Assembly: GCA_020627645.1 (NCBI GenBank)
Contig: JAHDGN010000053.1
Span: 1-13,084 of the forward strand
Source of the DNA: Akkermansiaceae bacterium
Lineage (GTDB): Bacteria > Verrucomicrobiota > Verrucomicrobiia > Verrucomicrobiales > Akkermansiaceae
Direction of reading: 5' to 3'
Length of the DNA stretch: 13,084 nt
The notes beneath the pieces were generated by a model. It did not search any database. It was not told where the DNA came from and saw nothing but the letters and a program-made list of their open reading frames with translations. Position numbers and translations under genes: made by a program. The first letter of the stretch is position 1; each line of letters starts with the position of its first letter. Below are positions 6,072 through 13,084 of this stretch, one piece after another.

Positions 6072-8096
6072 CTATTGTGCGACTTCTACTTTCCCTTGGA
6101 AGAATCCTCGCTGGAGACCATTGTCGACGGATCCTTGGAGAATGAACGACTTGTATTCGTATCCTGCTGGAGCGGGAGGTAAGGCAGGGTTTGTTGGGAC
6201 GTCTCCTTCGGTGATGTTGATTGTTTTGTCGGTTGGAAGTCCGGCACTTCCTGTAATGGTGTAGATGATTCCATCAATCGTTGCCGTTGCAGGAGGGCCA
6301 TTGTAGTTCCAGGTTCCTCCTGCGCGGACGAGAAGAGTGAGGACAGCTTCATTATTGCCGTCGCGATCACTGTCAAAAGAGGAAAGATGGGTTAATTTAC
6401 TATCGTCGTTGGAGTTCAGTGGGTTTCCACCAAAGGCGAATTCGAGGAGGTTGTTGGAATTGCCACCATCGGCGTTTTGGGTAAATCCGTCGTTCGTGCC
6501 AGGAGTGAGCCCCATGATAGAAGCCCAGTTTTCGTAGGCGTTGGAGGTTTCGCCCGTTGATGGGAATCCGCCGAATTGGACCTGGCCTAGTCCGTTGTTT
6601 GGTAGTCCCCAGGTGCTGATTCCTTTGATCCGGAATAGGCGAGCGGTTTTGAGAAGGGTGGCGTTGGTGATTCCTATGAGATCTAGATCGAATCCTGGAT
6701 AGTCGGAGAGGCCTGTGCCCTCTGGGAGCAAGAAGTCGCCTGTTCCATTGTCATGAAGTCCGCTTCCGTCGGTGACGAGTTTGACCAGATTATTTTCGTT
6801 ATCGTCTGGGGAGACCCAGATTTCAGCATTTCGAGTGCCTCGTCCAATGGCAGCCCCTTCGTTGTAGTTCCAGATGTGGATGGTGCGTAGATCACTTGCC
6901 TCACCGAGGTCGATGGTGATTTGTCCGGTCCGAGAATTTGACCACCACTGTTCGCTCCAGTGAGTGCCGTGTGATCCTTCGAGGGCGGGGGTGTCCCCGG
7001 GAAGTCCAGTTCCATCAATGGCGTTGGAGGGGCTCATGTTAGGGTTGATGCCGAGGTCGCCACTTTTGATGGAAATGCCTGTGATGAGGGGAATTTCGAT
7101 TGCCGAGGTGAACTTCCAGGTGCTGTCATCGATCATTCCAGCGTAGTTGTTGCCCGTCATGTCTTTGATGGCAGTGGGAGAGATTTGGACGGCGTAGTTT
7201 TTTTCGTGCAGGAGGTCAGCAGAAGGATTGATCGTTAGGATTGCTCCAGCGAAGGTCACTTGGGAGGAATCGTTGATGTTGATGATTGTTTGACTGCCGT
7301 CGGTGAGATTTTTGAGAGTGATGACTCCGGTTCCTGCTTGGATGAATTCGTTGAACTTTAAGACGAGGTTGCTCTCCAGTGGTACTTCGATGGATCGGTT
7401 TGCTGGCGATAAGGCGGATACTGTGGGGTTTCTGAGTTCTGGCGTGGCGCTTTCGAGGTCGTCAATTTGGTTGAGGTAAGCGATCAGTTGGTTCAATTGA
7501 GTGGAGGAAAGGTTTGATGTATTTCCGTGCTGGTCTCCGGGGTTTCGAGTGGTGAGCACGTCTCTCAAGGTCTCAGCCGAACCATCGTGGAGGTAGGGGG
7601 CGCTTTTCCAGAGTCCTTTGAGGGTGGGGGTGTCAAGGCCATCTAGTTGGGTGCCTAATCGTTGTCCTGAGCTTGACGTTAGCGTGCCAACATTGTGGCG
7701 TATGAGAGTGGCGCTATCAGTGAAGGCTGGACCGGAGTGGCAGTCTGCGCAGTTGAGAGAGTTGAAAATATTGCGTCCTGCAATGGCGTCGTTCGTGAGG
7801 GTTTGGTCTGGATTGCGGTGCGGACTTTTCCCGACTGATGTGAGCGAGTTGATGTAAGCGGCGAGGGCATCGAGATCGCTCGAAACTCCGGTCTTGGGTG
7901 TGCCTAAGACATTGGATCTGGTTTCAAAATTTTCATCAGACATCAATCCTTCTCCCCCTGAGAGTTCTCGGATTTGGTTTTCGAAATCATGCACTTCGTC
8001 GAAGTTGGCTGTCCAGTGAAGAGGGCCGTGGGCAAGGCCTCGACCATTGAGTTCGATGGTGTTACGTAGTCCTTCTCCGAGTCCAGTAAAGTCCCA
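6072..8096 (-). CDS. C-terminal part of giant cytochrome protein (second haem, Ig-like and carbohydrate-binding-like domains), frameshifted
   Basis: These 674 residues continue the protein encoded upstream, in another frame. They begin WDFTGLGEGLRNTI, where the conserved sequence after the first haem of YVTN/cytochrome proteins should be. The second c-type haem site CADCH (codons 7737-7751) and the peroxidase-like segment LKGLWKSAPYLHDGSAETL follow. Then come a Big_5/SbsA-type Ig-like domain (PTVSALSPANRSIEVPLESN onward), a discoidin-like carbohydrate-binding region (SNAIDGTGLPG ... WWSNSRTGQITIDLG), and a verrucomicrobial-style tail (NADGGNSNNLLEFAFGGNP). There is no own start codon or ribosome site at the junction. 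The left edge given is where the sequence comes back into frame, not a true start. The same frame stays open as far as 8645, but before the junction that reading is meaningless. Stop is TAG at 6072. Confidence 0.85.
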   Translation of the reverse strand, partial: WDFTGLGEGLRNTIELNGRGLAHGPLHWTANFDEVHDFENQIRELSGGEGLMSDENFETRSNVLGTPKTGVSSDLDALAAYINSLTSVGKSPHRNPDQTLTNDAIAGRNIFNSLNCADCHSGPAFTDSATLIRHNVGTLTSSSGQRLGTQLDGLDTPTLKGLWKSAPYLHDGSAETLRDVLTTRNPGDQHGNTSNLSSTQLNQLIAYLNQIDDLESATPELRNPTVSALSPANRSIEVPLESNLVLKFNEFIQAGTGVITLKNLTDGSQTIININDSSQVTFAGAILTINPSADLLHEKNYAVQISPTAIKDMTGNNYAGMIDDSTWKFTSAIEIPLITGISIKSGDLGINPNMSPSNAIDGTGLPGDTPALEGSHGTHWSEQWWSNSRTGQITIDLGEASDLRTIHIWNYNEGAAIGRGTRNAEIWVSPDDNENNLVKLVTDGSGLHDNGTGDFLLPEGTGLSDYPGFDLDLIGITNATLLKTARLFRIKGISTWGLPNNGLGQVQFGGFPSTGETSNAYENWASIMGLTPGTNDGFTQNADGGNSNNLLEFAFGGNPLNSNDDSKLTHLSSFDSDRDGNNEAVLTLLVRAGGTWNYNGPPATATIDGIIYTITGSAGLPTDKTINITEGDVPTNPALPPAPAGYEYKSFILQGSVDNGLQRGFFQGKVEVAQ

Positions 8097-11000
8097 CGCC
8101 GTACTGCGTGAAGTCCCAGGTGCGGCCGTCGTGGCCCCCGTCGAGGTGGCAAGAAGCGCAGGACATGTAAGTGTCTTGAGAGAGCCTGGGGTCTGAAGAA
8201 TCATAGAAGAGTTGTTTCCCTCGGAGGACATTGGGTGTGAGGTTTTCGGAAGTGACTGTGGGAACTGTTGCGACAAGTGGTGAGGTGCCACATACCGAAG
8301 CGCAGACTGCTGCGACATTGAAAATCGTGACCGTGCGCGACATGAAGTTGTGGACGAAGAGCTGACTTCCATCGGGTGATAGGGTGAGTCCATCTGGAGC
8401 GAGACCTCCTGAGGCGAGCGTAAAGGGATTCGCTTGGGGATCATAGGCGTCGACAACCCAAATCGTCGCTGAGCCGCTGGTGGTGAAGAACATGAGGTTG
8501 CCGTTGGGACTGAAGGCGACAGCATTAGCGAAGTCACTGTTGTCGAAGTCGCGTCGGGCTGCGGGGTCTTCTTGTCCTGTATTGAGATTAATTCGGGAAG
8601 CCATCGATCGGACGGTGTGCTCGAAGGTGAGGTTTTGGCCGTCACGTAGGGTGCCTCGGAAGATGTTGTCTTTTTTTGCTGGTACGAAGGCTTGTGTCAG
8701 GTCGGGAGAAAGAGCGATGGCGCCCAGGTAGTTTGGGAGCCCTCTTCCATTCGAGAGAGAGTCGGGTTCCATGACTGTTGAGAGTGAGCAGGAGGTCTTC
8801 GACTGAAAGGTTGAGGTGTTGATTCGAAATACCTCGCCGTGTGTATCAGAGGAGATGAATCGGGTGACCCAGAGTTCGTTTCGGCTTGGGTCGAAGCCGA
8901 GGTGTCGCGGCCAAGGCCCAACCGAAAGGGTTGCTTGGATGGCTCCGCTGGAGGTGTTGATTTTAGCGATTTGTCCGGTGGCTTCGAGAGAGACGTAGGC
9001 TGTCTGAGCTGTGCGATCGATGACGATTCCGTGAGGCGTTGAGTTGGTGGGCAGGGGGTGGGTCGTGGTGACGGCTCCGGTCGAGCGATTGATGACGCTC
9101 ACTGTGGCATCTTGTTTGTTGCAGACCCAGAGAGTGTTGTCTGGTCCGAGGGCGAGAGATTTGGGATCTGTGCCCACTGGGGTTTCATGAACTACACTCT
9201 GAGTGGTCGGGTTGATGGCGGTGATTGAGTTGTTGTCGGGGTTGACGTTCCAGACAAGGTTGTTTTCTGGGTCGAAGGTGATGTTTGAAGATTGACTGGG
9301 GCCTTCTGACGGGAGTGGGTGGTGGATTGTTTGAACGCCGGTAGCGAGGGTGGAATTGGTTTGCCCGACGATTCGGGTAGAAACGGTGACAACATGGTTA
9401 GCTACGGAGTTGAAGGTGTGGTTTGCGGTGAGGGAGGATGAGAAGGGAGTGGCAGGAGAACCGTCGCCAAAGTTGAATGAGTGTTCGAGTGTGAAGCCTT
9501 CTGGGTTCAGGAGGGATAGTGAAATGGTAGCAGGCACCCCTGCTTCACGAGGAGAATCGGGAACAACAGTTGCGACGTAGGTGTCGACTTGCGATCCGGT
9601 AGAGAAGGTGGCAACCAGAGTTTCGGTCGGAATCGCATTTCCGGCTTGGTCAGATACACCTCCGGCGGTGAGGACGACTTCGTAGGTTGTGTTGACGGCG
9701 AGATCGTTCTCGGGGACGAAGTTCACGATTCCGAACATGGTGGAATAAGTGCCGGGGACGGTTGTTTTGGTTCCGAAGTCTCTAATGATGAGGGAGGAGG
9801 TGTCGACGGTCATGTGGTCGATGAAGTCAGTAAAGCTGAGTCCGACCCGTGACTTTGGGTTGGCATTCGTTTCGCCATCGGCAGGGGAGATGAAATTGAC
9901 AGCGGGTGGGGTATTGTCGGCGTTTTGATCGTGGACACCGATGATCAGTTTTCGGTCATTTGCGTGATCACTCGTTACGACGGCTAGGTTGCCGAGTGGT
10001 GTGATGAAGGCGTGATCGTCGATGATGCCGGAGTCAATTTTTTGGACTTGGGTCGTGTTTGTTCCGTCTAAGGACCATTTTGTAAGTCCGGGGTAGTGGC
10101 CAATGAATAGGTTGTTATCTTTGCCAAATCCGTATTCGGGGCGATCTAGGCTGGCTCCTGAAGCTAGGGTAGTGGTGACAATGTTGTGGGGGTCGGTGAA
10201 GTCGTGTTCGATGAGTGGTTGGCCTCCGCCATAGAATTTGCTGCCGTAGGTGAATCCTTGGTAGCCGACTGGTCCAGTGAAGGAGTTGATGAGCTGGGGG
10301 TTCACTGGGTCGGATATATCCATGAGAAGGCAGGTGAATCGACCTCCGATTGAAACAGTGCTTAAAATGAGAAGGTTGCCGATTGGGACACCTGATCGAA
10401 TGGTGAGGTTGGCGAGTTGGCTTCGAGGAATATTTGCAAGGAGTTGAGGGTTATCGAAATCAGACGTGTCTACGATCATGAGTCCATTGGTCCCTGTCGG
10501 AGCGTAAAGGTATTTCGTCCCTTGCCAGCCGGGTGCGAAAGAATATCCGTCATAACCGGTTGGGCTGGTGACGCCGGGGTAGGAATAGCGGCTGACGGTG
10601 CGGGGGAGAGGGTCGTTTGGGTTGTCGTAGAGAGGTGACAGGTCGACGATCGAGTAACCACCACTGAATTTGCGGTGTTCTGAAACGAGGACAAGGTTTC
10701 CAGACATAGGGATGTGATGGAGTTCGCCCCAGTCACCTACGTAGTCCATGGTGCTGGAGTCGTGGTAAACTGACATGTGGTCTCGAGAGTCGAAATGTAC
10801 TTGGGGGTTTGTGGGGTCTGAGATGTCGTAGAGGGCAAATGCTCCAGCTCCGAGTCCTCCGCCATCTCTGCCCATGGGAACAAAAAGAAGTCCTCGATGC
10901 ATGTTGACCCCGCTGATCGCTTTGCCAGGATCGGTTAAGGAGAGGGCTTTCCCCTCATCTGTGGAGGCGTAGTTTACGTTGGGAAAGCCTGGGTCTTCGT

Positions 11001-11139
11001 CTGCTAGGGCTATTTTTGAAAGTATTAGAAGAGCTAGTAATTGTGTGAATAATCTCATAAACGTAGATAGGCGGGAATTGGTTGGGGCTGTGCGGGGGTG
11101 CTTTTTCAGTGGCTTTGAGGTGGGAGGATCTCGCATCAT
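8062..11139 (-). CDS. N-terminal part of giant secreted cytochrome protein (LVIVD, Ig-like, PKD, YVTN propeller, first haem), frameshifted
   Basis: This encodes 1025 residues ending at a premature TAA. A signal peptide, MRLFTQLLALLILSKIALA, starts at residue 28. LVIVD-type repeats follow (DISDPTNPQ, DTSDFDNPQ, DISDPVNPQ, about residues 70-380). Next are a Big_5/SbsA-type Ig-like domain (from NTPPAVNFISPADGE), a PKD domain (FNFGDGSPATPF) and YVTN-type beta-propeller repeats (NLVWNVNPDNNSITAINP, TLWVCNKQDATVSVINRSTG). A cytochrome c segment ends it, with haem site CASCH (residues 994-998, codons 8146-8160). About 10 residues later the frame is lost and it ends GLYWTRRRTT. Removing 22 nt would restore a single protein of about 1681 residues. 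GAGG (11145-11148), 5 nt before the ATG at 11139, supports this start. The alternative ATG at 11058 begins exactly at the signal peptide. Likely role: extracytoplasmic di-haem electron transfer or peroxidase with adhesion-type modules; substrate unknown. Confidence 0.87.
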   Translation of the reverse strand: MMRDPPTSKPLKKHPRTAPTNSRLSTFMRLFTQLLALLILSKIALADEDPGFPNVNYASTDEGKALSLTDPGKAISGVNMHRGLLFVPMGRDGGGLGAGAFALYDISDPTNPQVHFDSRDHMSVYHDSSTMDYVGDWGELHHIPMSGNLVLVSEHRKFSGGYSIVDLSPLYDNPNDPLPRTVSRYSYPGVTSPTGYDGYSFAPGWQGTKYLYAPTGTNGLMIVDTSDFDNPQLLANIPRSQLANLTIRSGVPIGNLLILSTVSIGGRFTCLLMDISDPVNPQLINSFTGPVGYQGFTYGSKFYGGGQPLIEHDFTDPHNIVTTTLASGASLDRPEYGFGKDNNLFIGHYPGLTKWSLDGTNTTQVQKIDSGIIDDHAFITPLGNLAVVTSDHANDRKLIIGVHDQNADNTPPAVNFISPADGETNANPKSRVGLSFTDFIDHMTVDTSSLIIRDFGTKTTVPGTYSTMFGIVNFVPENDLAVNTTYEVVLTAGGVSDQAGNAIPTETLVATFSTGSQVDTYVATVVPDSPREAGVPATISLSLLNPEGFTLEHSFNFGDGSPATPFSSSLTANHTFNSVANHVVTVSTRIVGQTNSTLATGVQTIHHPLPSEGPSQSSNITFDPENNLVWNVNPDNNSITAINPTTQSVVHETPVGTDPKSLALGPDNTLWVCNKQDATVSVINRSTGAVTTTHPLPTNSTPHGIVIDRTAQTAYVSLEATGQIAKINTSSGAIQATLSVGPWPRHLGFDPSRNELWVTRFISSDTHGEVFRINTSTFQSKTSCSLSTVMEPDSLSNGRGLPNYLGAIALSPDLTQAFVPAKKDNIFRGTLRDGQNLTFEHTVRSMASRINLNTGQEDPAARRDFDNSDFANAVAFSPNGNLMFFTTSGSATIWVVDAYDPQANPFTLASGGLAPDGLTLSPDGSQLFVHNFMSRTVTIFNVAAVCASVCGTSPLVATVPTVTSENLTPNVLRGKQLFYDSSDPRLSQDTYMSCASCHLDGGHDGRTWDFTQYGVGLYWTRRRTT
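8075..8118 (-). repeat. Imperfect 22-nt tandem duplication causing a frameshift
   Basis: On the coding strand, 8118-8097 and 8096-8075 are tandem 22-nt copies. Both start TGGGACTT and match at 14 of 22 positions. The first encodes WDFTQYG in the upstream frame and the second WDFTGLGE in the downstream frame. Both are versions of the same conserved motif before EGLRNT. Because 22 is seven codons plus one base, the pair shifts the frame. Deleting either copy restores one long protein. Confidence 0.75.
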
Positions 11140-11438
11140 TTTAACCTCAAATTACCAAGTAGGTATACATGCAACAAATTAGGGTGGGTGTCACTTCAAA
11201 AGTAAGGTGGAGATTGTAGCGGTGTTGTTATTGTTCAATTTGGTGAGATTGAGGGTTTGTTTTTTGTGTGGGGGTGTCCGCCGTTGTTGCTGAGTGGAGG
11301 GTAGAGAGGTTGTCCGAAGAGTGGGGGAAATTTAAGTGAGTGGGCGATCAAATTGGGTTGCGGGGGATCTTGGAGCAGAGATGGTGGGGCGCTACGAAGG
11401 TGGTAAATTGAAAATACAAATGTATTCACTTGTTGGGG
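11140..11438. other. Intergenic region between dnaE2 and the cytochrome gene
   Basis: About 300 nt without a credible gene. It must hold the end of the dnaE2 transcript and the start region of the cytochrome gene. A possible minus-strand pair TTGTTG/TAATTT with 17-nt spacing lies near 11150-11178, but each box matches only half of the consensus. AATACATTTGTATT near 11412-11425 is a tiny AT-rich hairpin, not a convincing terminator. A 64-codon minus-strand frame here (GTG start) has no homology or ribosome site that I can see. Confidence 0.5.
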
Positions 11439-13084
11439 TTAATGGAAATCGTGTGACGGGGTGGCTAGGTTTTGGGTGAGGCCGAGTGGGATGAGGTTGG
11501 TGGTGTAGATGGTGGGTTGGCGGCCTTCGGTGATTTGGAGGCGACCGGTGACGAGGAGGAAGGGTTCGCTGGTGATGGTCATTTTGTATTCGTGGAAGGT
11601 TTTGCGGGGGATGAATAGGTTGGCGATGCCGTATTCGTCTTCGAGCGAAATGAAGCAGTGTCCTTTCGCGGTGCCGGGGCGTTGGCGGCAGATGACGAGA
11701 CCTGCAATTTGTAGAGGTTTACCGTGGGGGAGTTGGTAGAGGTCGGCGGAGTGAACGAGGGTGGAGGCGGGTTCGGGATTTTGTTGGCGCCAGAGGCGCA
11801 TGGGGTGGGGGCCGGTGGTGCAGCCGAGGAGGTGGAGGTCGGATTGGAGTCGTTCGGTTGAGGTCATTTTGGGGAGAGGTTGTTTTTGGGGTGTTGGAGT
11901 GGGGATTTGGGAGAAGAGGTCATCTGGAGGGAGGTGTTCGGCTTGCCAGAGGGCGTCGCGGCGGTGGGTGACTTCGGGGAGATCATTGAGGGTGCCTGCG
12001 GCGGCGAGGATGCGACGTTCTTTTTGGTTAGGGCGGACGCGTTGGAGGAAGTCGGGTAGAGAGGTGAAGGGGTGTTGGGTGCGTTGTTCGATGATTTTTT
12101 CGAGGGTATTTTGGTGAATGCCTTTGAGTCGGTGAAGTCCGAGACGAAGGGTGTGATTGTCGATGATGGTGGTGTGGATCATGGAGTGGATGATGGAGGT
12201 GGGTTTGGTTCGGATGTGGTGGCGTTTGGCGTCTTGAATGAGGGTGTTGACGGAGTAGAATCCCATGGGTTGGTTATTGATGAGGCCGCAGTAGAATTCG
12301 GCTGGGCGGTGGACTTTGAGCCAGCAGGAGGCATAGGCGATGAGGGCGAAGGAGATGGCGTGGGATTCGGGAAAGCCATAGAGGGCGAAGGAGCCGATGG
12401 CTTCGATGACGCGGGTTTGAATTTGGGGTGAGATTTGGCGTTCGGCCATGCGGGTTTTGAGTTTTTGGGTGATGGCTTTCATGCGGGAGTCGGATCGTTT
12501 GAAGGCCATGGCTTTGCGAAGTTGGTCGGCTTCGGTTCCGTTGAATCCGGCGATGGTCATGGCCATGCGAAGGACTTGTTCTTGGAAGAGGGGGACGCCG
12601 AGGGTGCGTTGGAGAATGGGTTGAAAAGAGGGGTGGATGTAGTCGATGGTCTCTCTTCCAGTTCGGCGGTTGAGGTATGGATGGACAAGGTCTCCGACGA
12701 TAGGGCCGGGGCGGATGATGGCGACTTCGATGGCGAGGTCGTAAAAGTTGCGGGGTTGCATGATGGGGAGGGTGGCCATTTGGGCACGGGATTCGACTTG
12801 GAAGGTGCCGATGGTGTCGGCGCGGCAGAGGAGATCGAAGGTTTTGGGGTCATCTTTGGGGATTTGAGAGAGGTTGACGGGGTGGCCGCGTTGTTGGCAG
12901 AGGTGGAGGGTGTCTTCCATGGCGGCAAGCATGCCTAGGCCTAGGAGGTCGACTTTGACGATGCCGAGGTCTTCGCAGTCGTCTTTGTCCCATTGGAGGA
13001 CGGTGCGGTTTTCCATGGTGGCGGGTTGGAGGGGGGAGATGTGGTCGAGCCCGTGGTCGCAGAAGACCATGCCGCCGGAGTGTT
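11439..13084 (-). CDS. dnaE2: Error-prone DNA polymerase DnaE2 (ImuC), C-terminal half, 5' end outside window
   Basis: About 548 residues are visible of a protein usually near 1000-1100. The frame is open to the right edge, where it reads HSGGMVFCDHGLDH. The internal Met at 13070 is therefore not the start. The PHP domain and the first two palm aspartates lie off the window. The third palm aspartate is in VKVDLLGLGML, about residue 45 of the visible part. Typical fingers and tandem-HhH segments follow: TIGTFQVESRAQMATLP, AIIRPGPIVGDLVHPY, GVPLFQEQVLRMAM, YGFPESHAISFALIAYASCWLK, FYCGLINNQPMGFYS and LGLHRLKGI. The C-terminal OB fold is at LQIAGLVICRQRPGTAKG. RPGPI and the NNQPMGFY stretch point to DnaE2 over the replicative DnaE1. 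The family does SOS-induced translesion synthesis with ImuB. ImuA/ImuB genes and a LexA box would lie beyond the right edge or elsewhere. Ends in TAA at 11439. Confidence 0.95.
   Translation of the reverse strand, partial: HSGGMVFCDHGLDHISPLQPATMENRTVLQWDKDDCEDLGIVKVDLLGLGMLAAMEDTLHLCQQRGHPVNLSQIPKDDPKTFDLLCRADTIGTFQVESRAQMATLPIMQPRNFYDLAIEVAIIRPGPIVGDLVHPYLNRRTGRETIDYIHPSFQPILQRTLGVPLFQEQVLRMAMTIAGFNGTEADQLRKAMAFKRSDSRMKAITQKLKTRMAERQISPQIQTRVIEAIGSFALYGFPESHAISFALIAYASCWLKVHRPAEFYCGLINNQPMGFYSVNTLIQDAKRHHIRTKPTSIIHSMIHTTIIDNHTLRLGLHRLKGIHQNTLEKIIEQRTQHPFTSLPDFLQRVRPNQKERRILAAAGTLNDLPEVTHRRDALWQAEHLPPDDLFSQIPTPTPQKQPLPKMTSTERLQSDLHLLGCTTGPHPMRLWRQQNPEPASTLVHSADLYQLPHGKPLQIAGLVICRQRPGTAKGHCFISLEDEYGIANLFIPRKTFHEYKMTITSEPFLLVTGRLQITEGRQPTIYTTNLIPLGLTQNLATPSHDFH

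Noticed and set aside
8097..8645. Upstream extension of the minus-strand frame that carries the second haem.
   Set aside because: Before the 22-nt duplication this frame is low-complexity Ser/Thr/Pro text, while the other frame encodes the propeller and first haem. It is open by chance.
12179..12938. Several open frames on both strands across dnaE2.
   Set aside because: Gly/Asp/Val- or Pro/Ser/Thr-rich shadows of the polymerase caused by its skewed base composition.

Overview
The window looks like a chromosomal stretch from a member of the Verrucomicrobiota, possibly Verrucomicrobiales. The best clue is the very large secreted cytochrome protein (LVIVD, Ig-like, PKD and YVTN modules plus two CxxCH haems). 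It ends in an NLLEFAFGGNP-type tail that I associate with exported verrucomicrobial proteins. Recognisable Shine-Dalgarno sites are almost absent. No phage, insertion sequence or CRISPR array is visible. The assignment rests on protein style, not on a marker gene.

Layout, left to right. A minus-strand block (93-3231) reads, in transcription order: a candidate promoter, a selenocysteine-type tRNA with anticodon UCA, an LptF/LptG-family LPS-export permease starting 24 nt after the tRNA, and a SulP anion transporter 9 nt further on. The only plus-strand gene (3362-4483) encodes an exported protein that resembles a gluzincin peptidase without its metal ligands, followed by a clear rho-independent terminator. 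Facing it is a minus-strand pair with an ATGA overlap: yceH (DUF480), then kptA (RNA 2'-phosphotransferase). Upstream of yceH lie an 11-bp perfect inverted repeat and a stretch that looks like a decayed ORF or dispersed repeat. From 6072 to 11139, minus strand, is the giant cytochrome gene. It is split by a frameshift inside an imperfect 22-nt tandem duplication, just after its first haem site. From 11439 to the right edge is the 3' half of the error-prone polymerase gene dnaE2, whose 5' end is outside the window.

How the genes relate: the tRNA, lptF/G and sulP genes may share a transcript, with tRNA processing freeing the mRNA. yceH and kptA are almost certainly co-transcribed. The cytochrome gene would encode an extracytoplasmic beta-propeller and di-haem protein, if the frameshift is an error or is bypassed. 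DnaE2 normally acts with ImuA/ImuB in SOS mutagenesis; those genes would lie off the right edge or elsewhere. The plus strand looks G-rich throughout, whichever strand is coding.

I see no clearly new multi-gene system. The points most worth a second look are the atypical UCA tRNA, the frameshift in a diverged micro-duplication, the catalytically dead peptidase-like protein, and the inverted repeat beside the decayed W-rich ORF.
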